NCBI GenBank assembly: GCA_903882935.1
Contig: CAIRZB010000051.1
Span: 1 to 52,355 of the forward strand
Direction: 5' to 3'
Length of the DNA: 52,355 nt
Origin: an uncultured Parafilimonas sp.
GTDB taxonomy: Bacteria; Bacteroidota; Bacteroidia; Chitinophagales; Chitinophagaceae
In this document: positions 35,240 to 42,110 of the stretch, piece after piece
Layout: each line of letters starts with the position of its first letter
Numbering within the stretch: the first letter of the stretch is position 1
The notes under the pieces: generated by a model
The model's input: only the letters and a program-made list of their open reading frames with translations
Databases searched by the model: none
What the model was told of the DNA's origin: nothing
Position numbers and translations under genes: made by a program

Positions 35240-35743
35240 TTATGAATGGGCAATAAATGAAACGGGGAACTCCACCACCATTATTTGGCCAAGGCTCTCC
35301 AGCCGCACGTACACTTTTTTGTTGGATGAGCGGATGATGGTGCCGCTGTTGTCCATAAACACCCCTTGGCTTACTATAACCTTGTCGTTCTCACGGAACG
35401 ACTGTGCAGACTGAACCGTTACAATCGCTTCATCTTCCTGAAGGTAAGATTTTATCAAGGCTATCTCCTCATCTCGTATAACAGCGGGCTTGCCAAGGTA
35501 ATGCACAAAATTCAACACACCGTCAGTTTGCAACACGTTCAACCGTTCGTCTGGGCTTATGTTCACAAACACATACGACGTAAACAAAGGCACCTCAACA
35601 ATTTTTTTTCGGTCGCTCCATTGCCGCTCTGTTTTTTGCACTGGGCACCAGCTGTTTAGCCCTTTTTGCAACAAAATGCGGTCAACTTTCTTTTCCCAAC
35701 GCGGCTTTGTGTATAAAGCCATCCACTTTTTTAGTTCTGTCAT
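35240..35743 (-). CDS. UpxY-family NusG-like transcription antiterminator
   Basis: This is a 167-residue NusG paralogue. The NGN domain reads KKWMALYTKPRWEKKVDRILLQKG, then EVPLFTSYVFVNISPDERLNVLQTDGVLNFVHYLGKPAVI, which has the RfaH/UpxY-like hydrophobic face. The C-terminal KOW region is ENDKVIVSQGVFMDNSGTIIRSSNKKVYVRLESLGQ. In Bacteroides such proteins let RNA polymerase read through long capsule operons. Here the gene is third, 66 bp after the kinase gene, not first in the operon. It probably acts in cis on the 30 kb downstream. The recognition site is not identified. Confidence 0.9.
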   Translation of the reverse strand: MTELKKWMALYTKPRWEKKVDRILLQKGLNSWCPVQKTERQWSDRKKIVEVPLFTSYVFVNISPDERLNVLQTDGVLNFVHYLGKPAVIRDEEIALIKSYLQEDEAIVTVQSAQSFRENDKVIVSQGVFMDNSGTIIRSSNKKVYVRLESLGQIMVVEFPVSFIAHS

Positions 35744-35809
35744 AATTGCATAGCTCCGCCACCTTACTCACACCGGTAAGCCTAAAGACGGTTACTGGAT
35801 TATTAAATA

Positions 35810-38209
35810 CTATTTACTAAACAACTTGCTAACCCAACCTTTTTTCTCCACCTTCTTATCTTCCACATAGTACCCCGAGCCATAGTGGTACCCATACCCA
35901 TAGCTATACCCATACCCATACCCATATCCATAGCCTAAGCCTGATGACGCAAGTATGCCGTTGATAATAATGCCCATGCGGTTAAACTTCTTCTCCGAAT
36001 AAAGTTTTTCCACAAACTTAATGGTGGTTTTATAGGAGTATTTGTGGCGCAAAATAAACAAGGTAATATCAGCCTTGTCGCCAAGTAAAAAGGCGTCTGC
36101 CACCAGACCCACCGGCGAGGAGTCTACAACCACATAATCATAATTTGCCCGGGCCCAAACAAAAAGCTGGCTTACTTTATTACTCATCATCAGTTCAGTT
36201 GGGTTCGGGGGAATAAGGCCAGACGTGATAACATCAGCATTTGGCACACCCGGTATACCTGTTATTATCTGGTCTAACGAAATGTTTTCTGATACAATAT
36301 AGTCGGTAACCCCATAAGTAGGGGTAATGTTTAGGTATTTAGCCAATTTAGGTTTGCGCAAATCCATTTCAATCAGCAAAACTTTTTTGTTGCCTGTAAC
36401 CAATGTACTGCTAAGGTTTAGCGATACAAAGCTCTTGCCCTCGCCGCTCATAAACGATGTAACCAATATTAGCTTGGCTTTGTCATCGTTGATAAAGTAT
36501 TGGAGGTTTGTACGGATAAGGCGGAATTGCTCGGCAAGCACATTTCTGCTTTGTGGGCTGATAATAGCCGTTTTTTGGTGCTTAGTATACGAAAGTTCGC
36601 CAAGTATTGGTGCATGGGTGCCATTGTCAACTTCCTGCCTGTCGTTAATTCTGGTATCAAAAAAATCAAGCAGCAACATGATAATTACTGGTAAAAAAAT
36701 GCCAATCAAAATAGCAAACATTTTTATTTGGCTGGCCTGTGGCTTAACCACGCCGGTGTCATGCGCCCCGTCAACAACCCTAGAGTCGCCCACTACGCCG
36801 GCAATTGAAAGTTCTGCATCGTATTTTTTCTGTAGTAAAAAAATGTACAGTGCTTCCTTCACCGTTATCTGCCTTCTTAACTTAACCAGTGTCCGTTCTT
36901 TTTCCGGTAGTGAAGCCAATTGGGTACTGTATGTATCATAGGTTTGGTTAAGGTCATCCATTTTGGTTTGAAAACCCAATTTTACACTTTCAATATTTTT
37001 CAGCAAACCCTCCCTATACTTATTCAGTTCGTTTCTCTTTTGTGCTAAGTAAGGGTCATTTTCAGTGCTTATTTTTAATTGGGAGTTGTATTGGATAACT
37101 GTTTTGTTGTACTCAGATATAAGCCCGCTTAACAAAACATCGGCAACCGCGTTGGTTGAAGGGATGATGTCATAGCTGTTTTTAGCGCGTTTTATGTAAT
37201 TGGTAAGCCCGTCAAGCAATTTTATTTGTTCTTCCTGCACAGCACGGTCCTTATCGGTTGATGCCACCTGGGTTAAATACTGGTTACCGGCACTCGAAAC
37301 ATCGTTAATTTTATTGTCGCGTTTAAAATTGCTTGATTTTATTTCAAGTGTGTCAAGTTCGCGCTCCACATCGTTAACCCTTTCTCTTAAAAACGCATTG
37401 GTATTATGGGCACCTTGCTCTTTATCGGTTAGGCCGGCTTTGTTAAAAGCATCAATCAGGGTGTTGATTACGTCTATTGCCCGTTCTGGTACCTCATCAA
37501 TGGTCGAAATGTCAACGGTTCCGCCCATTTCGTGTTGTTTTCTAACGTCAATGGTCGACTTTATGCCATTTGCAACACTGCGGGTATCTTTAATAATTAG
37601 GTTATAGCCTTTAAGGTTTGGTTTTACTTCAGTATTTTTTATAAAATAAACCTTATGGCTGTCTAAGTCAAAAGTATCGCCATATTGGTGGTAGTTTTTT
37701 TCACCGCCATTGGCTAAGAAAAAGCTGTCTTGGTAAAGTTTGCATCTATAAGAGGCTGGCTTATAATCGGCCGAGTCATGTCCTAAAACGTGTATGAAAG
37801 CGGGGTTTTTGGTGCCATACAATGGTGAGGATGCTATCCGGCCCTCGGCCACAAACTCAAATTGTAAGTGAAGCGAGTCAACAACCATTTTTGATATTTG
37901 GTACGATTGCAAGATGTCTATTTGGTCTTGCACTTCCTTGCTGCCCGGCATTACACCTAACTCGCGTATTATATTGGCATTGGGTGATGATTGCTCGTCG
38001 TTCTTTATTAACAATTGCGCTGCTATCCGGTGAACCTGTGCGGTGTAACGTAAATACAGGGTAGCAATAGAGTAGGAGATAAGGGTAGAAATGATTATCC
38101 ACGGCAAAAAGCCTATCAGCTTGAAAATAAACTTCTTTAAATCAAACTGTGACGCACTGGAAGGTGCTGATTGCTCATTTGTTTCATTATCTTGGACGGG
38201 ATAACTCAT
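35810..38209 (-). CDS. Polysaccharide co-polymerase / tyrosine autokinase (Wzc-like)
   Basis: This 799-residue protein has an N-terminal Wzz-type domain with TM1 near residues 33-53, a long periplasmic coiled-coil region (to about 470), and a second TM near 500. The cytoplasmic bacterial tyrosine kinase domain has Walker A SGEGKS near 588-593, Walker A' LLIEMDLRKPK near 608-618 and Walker B YVVVDSSP near 687-694. The C-terminus (758-781) is a striking Gly-Tyr repeat with ten Tyr, followed by a basic tail. This is the expected autophosphorylation cluster. It should control glycan length and export, reset by the PHP phosphatase at the other end of the locus. Only 2 bp separate it from the Wza-like gene. 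Confidence 0.93.
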   Translation of the reverse strand: MSYPVQDNETNEQSAPSSASQFDLKKFIFKLIGFLPWIIISTLISYSIATLYLRYTAQVHRIAAQLLIKNDEQSSPNANIIRELGVMPGSKEVQDQIDILQSYQISKMVVDSLHLQFEFVAEGRIASSPLYGTKNPAFIHVLGHDSADYKPASYRCKLYQDSFFLANGGEKNYHQYGDTFDLDSHKVYFIKNTEVKPNLKGYNLIIKDTRSVANGIKSTIDVRKQHEMGGTVDISTIDEVPERAIDVINTLIDAFNKAGLTDKEQGAHNTNAFLRERVNDVERELDTLEIKSSNFKRDNKINDVSSAGNQYLTQVASTDKDRAVQEEQIKLLDGLTNYIKRAKNSYDIIPSTNAVADVLLSGLISEYNKTVIQYNSQLKISTENDPYLAQKRNELNKYREGLLKNIESVKLGFQTKMDDLNQTYDTYSTQLASLPEKERTLVKLRRQITVKEALYIFLLQKKYDAELSIAGVVGDSRVVDGAHDTGVVKPQASQIKMFAILIGIFLPVIIMLLLDFFDTRINDRQEVDNGTHAPILGELSYTKHQKTAIISPQSRNVLAEQFRLIRTNLQYFINDDKAKLILVTSFMSGEGKSFVSLNLSSTLVTGNKKVLLIEMDLRKPKLAKYLNITPTYGVTDYIVSENISLDQIITGIPGVPNADVITSGLIPPNPTELMMSNKVSQLFVWARANYDYVVVDSSPVGLVADAFLLGDKADITLFILRHKYSYKTTIKFVEKLYSEKKFNRMGIIINGILASSGLGYGYGYGYGYSYGYGYHYGSGYYVEDKKVEKKGWVSKLFSK
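35869..35937. repeat. Imperfect CCCATA tandem repeat inside the kinase gene
   Basis: On the + strand the hexamer CCCATA recurs with a few variant units (AGCTAT, CCATAG). On the - strand it is read as Tyr-Gly codons and makes the Tyr-rich tail. Units of six bases keep the frame, so gain or loss of units would change the number of Tyr without truncating the protein. Confidence 0.75.
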
Positions 38210-38211
38210 TA

Positions 38212-39003
38212 CTATTTTTTTATTACCAGAATTAGTGCCAATATACTGGCGAAAGTAGCTATAAATGTTGCGGTACGGCTAAGATTGTCCGTTACGGTTT
38301 TAAGCACCCTTGGCTCCACATATATTAAATCGTACCTATTTATATAATAGTTGGGCGAATTAAGAATGTTTTTGTCAGTCAGGTCAACGGTTATAATCCT
38401 TCTTTTGCCGTTGGTGTCTCTTAAAATATGTACATTTTCGTACTTGCCTAAACTTGAAATATCGCCCGCCTGCGCAAGTGCTTCAAAAATACTCACTTTT
38501 TCGCTGGTAATGCTAAAGGTACCGGGCGATTTAACCTCGCCGATGACCGAAAATTTGAAATTGCTAAATTTTACGCTTACGATAGGGCTGACCAAGTAAT
38601 TGGAATATAGCTTCGTTAGGGTATCCCTCGCTTCGTCACGGGTTAAGCCTTCTAACCTTATTTTACCCAGTTTTGGCAATTCAATATTGCCGTTAACGTC
38701 AACAATAAACTGCTGGCCGCTGCTACCGCCGGATGCACCTCCGCCGCCTGAACTGGAGTTGCTACCCGCGCCAAAATATTGGTTAATATATTGCACCGTG
38801 TTTTGGTTTTCGCCGCCAATCCTTATCTCAATGGCATCGTTTATAAATATGATGGGCTGGGGCGGTTTTAGCGAGTCAAGTGCTATCAGTTCTGCTTTGG
38901 GCAGGTTATTAATGTACGTTATACTTTTGGGGCTTACGCAGGAAGCAAATATAAAACATGCCCCTATATATTTAATTAGTGCCGATTTGCAAATTTTTCT
39001 CAT
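38212..39003 (-). CDS. wza: Polysaccharide export outer-membrane lipoprotein (Wza/OPX family)
   Basis: This 263-residue protein has a lipoprotein signal peptide with lipobox FASC (Cys22). A poly-export domain follows (PIIFINDAIEIRI to the VDVNGNIELPKLGKIRLEGLT block) and then an SLBB-type domain (FKFSVIGEVKSPGTFSI, KVSIFEALAQAGDIS, RYDLIYVEPR). A Gly/Ser-rich insert lies at about 78-96, within the poly-export domain. The C-terminal hydrophobic stretch (TATFIATFASILALILVIKK) could cross the outer membrane. It should form the export channel with the co-polymerase encoded 2 bp downstream. It is the first gene of the glycan operon. Confidence 0.92.
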   Translation of the reverse strand: MRKICKSALIKYIGACFIFASCVSPKSITYINNLPKAELIALDSLKPPQPIIFINDAIEIRIGGENQNTVQYINQYFGAGSNSSSGGGGASGGSSGQQFIVDVNGNIELPKLGKIRLEGLTRDEARDTLTKLYSNYLVSPIVSVKFSNFKFSVIGEVKSPGTFSITSEKVSIFEALAQAGDISSLGKYENVHILRDTNGKRRIITVDLTDKNILNSPNYYINRYDLIYVEPRVLKTVTDNLSRTATFIATFASILALILVIKK

Positions 39004-39127
39004 ACTGCATCTTAATATTTAGTGCCGTATTAAGCGGCTACCGCGTATAAATGTTATTAACCCTTGCCGCAATACCTGCAATTATAAAAATGCATACTGC
39101 TTACCCCCAAAATCAGGGGTTCTCACA

Positions 39128-39154
39128 CAAATATATGGCTATATGGGTTTCAAA
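39128..39154 (-). promoter_or_regulatory. Possible promoter of the glycan operon
   Basis: On the - strand TATATTTG (39135-39128) matches the Bacteroidota -7 element TAnnTTTG. A TTTG lies upstream at 39154-39151, but the spacer is only 15 bp where 19 is usual. A start near 39121 would give a leader of about 118 nt before the Wza-like gene. Confidence 0.3.
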
Positions 39155-39180
39155 TTTTTCATTTAATGAGAACTTAATTT

Positions 39181-39235
39181 TTTGTAATATAAAAAGCCTG
39201 CCTGTTGTCAACAGGCAGGCTTTTTATATTACAAA
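39181..39235 (-). terminator. Long perfect palindrome acting as terminator after the protease gene
   Basis: Arms of 27 bp (39181-39207 and 39209-39235) are perfectly complementary with a single central base. Core arms are GCCTGCCTGTTG and its complement, flanked by A5/T5 and an AT-rich outer part. It begins 16 bp after the stop codon of the - strand protease gene, and the T-run on both strands makes it usable in either direction. It also insulates the glycan operon from the protease transcript. Confidence 0.85.
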
Positions 39236-39251
39236 CCCCTCGTTTAACCGC

Positions 39252-41420
39252 TTATTTTTTTGCGGTGATGGTATCTAACTTATCGGCAATGTCGGCAATT
39301 ATGTTAAACGACTCATTCAAGTAAACGTCCGATTGTATGCCTTTAAGCCACTGTTGGTAACGGTCGCCCTTGGCTTTGTCGGGGTTGTTAAAAAATTTAT
39401 CGGTGTCAACTGCCACCGGCTTTATGTCCATAGGCTGTTTTAATTTTATCAGGCTGTCGGTTTGGTGAACCTTTTCCCGTACGGTTACCTGCTGCTGTTG
39501 GTATTTGTCAATATTTAGCTCGTATTCCTTGTTAATATTTTTGCCTAACCAGTCCGTGTTGCTTTTGATGGTGCTAAAAGCGATGTTTTCGTTTATGCGC
39601 TGTTCTGCTTTGGCTTGGATAGATGGCCAGTCGAAACTAGTGTTCCACTCCGAGTAAGTTGATTTTGGTATTTGGTCCCATTTCAATGCCGACGGTTGGT
39701 CTTTCTCCCTAAACTTAATGTATTCATATTGGTCGGGCATTATAATGTCGGGCGTTACACCTTTTAGCTGGGTTGAGTTACCGTTGATGCGGTAAAACTT
39801 CTCAAAAGTAAGCTTCAATGCGCCAAACTCAGTTGACCCTGTCGAAAGGTCTACTGCCCTGCCAAGGGGTAATTGTTTTTGCACTGTACCCTTGCCGTAG
39901 GTAGAGGTGCTGCCAACTATTATACCGCGCTTATAGTCTTGGATGGCCGCGGCAAATATTTCCGATGCAGAGGCGCTCAACTCATTTACCATCACGGTAA
40001 GCGGGCCGTCGTACAAAACAGACTGTTCATTGTCGCTCAACGTTTGGGGGGCGCCGTCCCTGTCTTTTACTTGCACCACCGGTCCGTTTTTAATAAAAAG
40101 GCCTACCATTTGCACCACTTCGTAAAGGCTGCCACCGCCGTTCATCCTTAAGTCAAGCACTATGCCGTCAACCTGCTCTGCCTTCAGCTTCTTTATCTCT
40201 TCCGCCACATCAGCTGAGCAACGCCTGCCGTTGGGGTTTTCAAAATCGGCATAAAACTCAGGCAAATAGATGTACCCAATTTTTTTGTTGCCTTTTTTAG
40301 CCACTACGCTTCTGGCAAACTGCTCGTCTTGTATAATTTCATCCCTAATTAGCGATACCACCTGTACTGTGCCGTCCGTTTTCTTTATGGTAAGCCTTAC
40401 CTCGCTACCCTTTGTGCCACGTATTATTTTTACCACGTCGGTAACCTCGTACCCGGCAATATCAGTTGGCTCAGCGGCACCTTGCGCTACTTTTAAAATA
40501 ATATCGTTCACATGTACTTCGCCGCTTTTCCAGGCTGGGCTACCTGGTATTAGTGTGGCTATTTTTACATTGTTGTCCTCTTCTTTTAATTGGGCGCCTA
40601 TCCCAAAAAAGTGGCCGCTCATTTCTTCATCAAACCCTCTTTTTTCAACAGGGGCAAAATACTCAGTATGTGGGTCCATCAAATCCGTTACCGTATTAAC
40701 AAAACTGTTAAACTGTTCTGTTTCGGTAAGGCGCAGCTTAATACGGTTGTAGTTTTTATTAAGGGCGGTAAGTACTTTAGCCCTTGCTTCTGCCTCAAAC
40801 TGCTGGTTGGTTTTGCGGGCTATGCTGTCTACATTCTTGTTTTTGTCTCGGTAGTTTAGCAATTCCGCATATCTTTCCAACGCCAAAAACTTTGTTCGTA
40901 GCCTCCATTGTTCTTGTTTGCCTTTTTCGCCGTCGGCAAAATCAATCTTGTCGCCTTCCAGTTGGGCTTTTTCGTTTACGGTAAAGTCAAAAGGCTTAGC
41001 CAAAATACCGGCATAAATGGCCATAGTTTCATCCAGGCGTTTTAAATACAGCTTTCCGGCCTTCGGAAAAAATTGCAAAGGCGCATTCCCGTTAATTTCA
41101 TCGTCAATGGTGGTATCCAGCTTTTTAAGCTCGGTAATATCTTGTTTTTGGAAAATATCCTTGTCGGGGTCCAGCTCGCTAATGTACTTGTTAAATACTT
41201 TTTTCGAGAAGGCATCATCAATGGCCTGGGGGCTATAGTGGTGTTTTTCCAATATTTGGCCAATTGCGGTAAGCAACCTTTGTTGCTTTTCTAATATGGG
41301 TTCGTCTGCATTCCTACCTTTAAAAGCCCAAAAAATTGAGCCAAATATAACTATCAGCAACAACGGCAGCACTTTTCTGCTCAGCATAATTTTTATGATT
41401 TTATTAGTCATCAACTTCAA
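39252..41420 (-). CDS. Carboxy-terminal processing serine protease, S41 (Prc/Tsp-type)
   Basis: This 722-residue protein has an N-terminal hydrophobic anchor or signal (LSRKVLPLLLIVIFGSIFWAF). A helical N-terminal domain (about 40-230) is followed by a PDZ domain (GSPAWKSGEVHVNDIILKV) and the S41 core with IVLDLRMNGGGSL and the ELSASASEIFAAA segment. By comparison with E. coli Tsp, the catalytic Ser is Ser484 and the general-base Lys is Lys510 in YGKGTVQ; spacing is 26, against 25 in Tsp. The C-terminal DUF3340-like part is present. It acts in the periplasm on proteins through their C-termini. Starts at 41420 or 41411 are both possible. It is transcribed alone and ends at the palindrome terminator. 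Confidence 0.93.
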   Translation of the reverse strand: MKLMTNKIIKIMLSRKVLPLLLIVIFGSIFWAFKGRNADEPILEKQQRLLTAIGQILEKHHYSPQAIDDAFSKKVFNKYISELDPDKDIFQKQDITELKKLDTTIDDEINGNAPLQFFPKAGKLYLKRLDETMAIYAGILAKPFDFTVNEKAQLEGDKIDFADGEKGKQEQWRLRTKFLALERYAELLNYRDKNKNVDSIARKTNQQFEAEARAKVLTALNKNYNRIKLRLTETEQFNSFVNTVTDLMDPHTEYFAPVEKRGFDEEMSGHFFGIGAQLKEEDNNVKIATLIPGSPAWKSGEVHVNDIILKVAQGAAEPTDIAGYEVTDVVKIIRGTKGSEVRLTIKKTDGTVQVVSLIRDEIIQDEQFARSVVAKKGNKKIGYIYLPEFYADFENPNGRRCSADVAEEIKKLKAEQVDGIVLDLRMNGGGSLYEVVQMVGLFIKNGPVVQVKDRDGAPQTLSDNEQSVLYDGPLTVMVNELSASASEIFAAAIQDYKRGIIVGSTSTYGKGTVQKQLPLGRAVDLSTGSTEFGALKLTFEKFYRINGNSTQLKGVTPDIIMPDQYEYIKFREKDQPSALKWDQIPKSTYSEWNTSFDWPSIQAKAEQRINENIAFSTIKSNTDWLGKNINKEYELNIDKYQQQQVTVREKVHQTDSLIKLKQPMDIKPVAVDTDKFFNNPDKAKGDRYQQWLKGIQSDVYLNESFNIIADIADKLDTITAKK

Positions 41421-41522
41421 AAATAGGTTAAAAAAAAATTAGTTGGTTACCGTTTACCTACATTAACAAACGTTTTATCTAAAATTAAGGTTCGGCACAA
41501 GCCGAAATAAAATGATTTTAGT

Positions 41523-41553
41523 TTTGTTGAAACAAAGAATTTTTCTATTTTTG
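41523..41553 (+). promoter_or_regulatory. Promoter of tRNA-His
   Basis: The -33 element TTTG (41523-41526), a 19-bp spacer and the -7 element TATTTTTG (41546-41553) match the Bacteroidota consensus TTTG-N19-TAnnTTTG without a mismatch. The tRNA starts 15 bp past the -7 element. The element is followed by CCGCC, as in the promoter at 47405. Confidence 0.85.
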
Positions 41554-41567
41554 CCGCCTGAAAAAAC

Positions 41568-41642
41568 GGAGGTTGTAGCTCAGTTGGTTAGAGCGTCAGA
41601 TTGTGGTTCTGAAGGTCGTGGGTTCGAAACCCATCATCCTCC
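41568..41642 (+). tRNA. tRNA-His (anticodon GTG)
   Basis: A cloverleaf can be drawn with acceptor GAGGTTG/CATCCTC, D-arm GCTC-GAGC, anticodon stem TCAGA/TCTGA with loop TTGTGGT (anticodon GTG at 41603-41605), variable AGGTC and T-arm GTGGG-TTCGAAA-CCCAT. The extra G at -1 (41568) faces C73, the identity mark of tRNA-His. One acceptor pair (5-68) reads U-U, and CCA is not encoded. Own promoter and terminator. Confidence 0.95.
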
Positions 41643-41656
41643 CCCGAGCAGCAATG

Positions 41657-41688
41657 CCCTGCAAGCGGTAAGCTTTGCAGGGTTTTTT
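41657..41688 (+). terminator. Terminator of tRNA-His
   Basis: Ten-base arms (CCCTGCAAGC and GC-T-TTGCAGGG, one bulged T) enclose a 5-nt loop, and six T follow directly. It lies 15 bp after the tRNA. Confidence 0.9.
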
Positions 41689-42110
41689 ATTGACTCTTTT
41701 TAACCCGGTATTTTTAGGGCTGTGCCAGCGGCCCCTGGCATAAAAGGTTTAAATGGTTGGTATTGTGTGTATTATCGCCTTAGCAAATATTTTGGCAGCC
41801 TTTAATAACATAACCAATGGTTACGCCCTATCACTATATGCCATTTGGCAAACATGCAGCACTGGCGCAATATGCCATGCCAATGGTGTAGCCTGCCTTT
41901 TAATGTTTTACGCCCCAATGGTTTTAGCCCGCATTAGGCATGTTTTTTGGCAGAAGGCCATGCAGCGTTAAGTTTTTGTAAAAAGTTGGCTGCCTAATAA
42001 TCCGAAAATCTCACCGAATGTTTACCAAACACAATAAAAGGAATGCTCCCTTTGCGGTGCGGATGGGTTTTGTTCGGTACGTTAACCGGTAAACCCTGCA
42101 AAATTTTTTT
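41689..42110. other. Intergenic region before the receptor gene
   Basis: No credible gene is visible. A 72-codon + strand frame at 41753-41971 has a Cys/Ala/Ile-rich composition and no clear start context, and I regard it as chance. The stretch should hold the promoter of the receptor gene at 42111, but no consensus element was found. Confidence 0.4.

Noticed and set aside
4116-39003. Glycan locus as a recent mobile island
   Set aside because: No integrase, transposase, tRNA-end duplication or direct repeats at the borders, and base composition is similar to the flanks by eye.
41753-41971. 72-codon + strand frame after tRNA-His
   Set aside because: Ile/Ala/Cys-rich with no recognisable domain or start signal. 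It lies between a terminator and the receptor gene and is probably chance.
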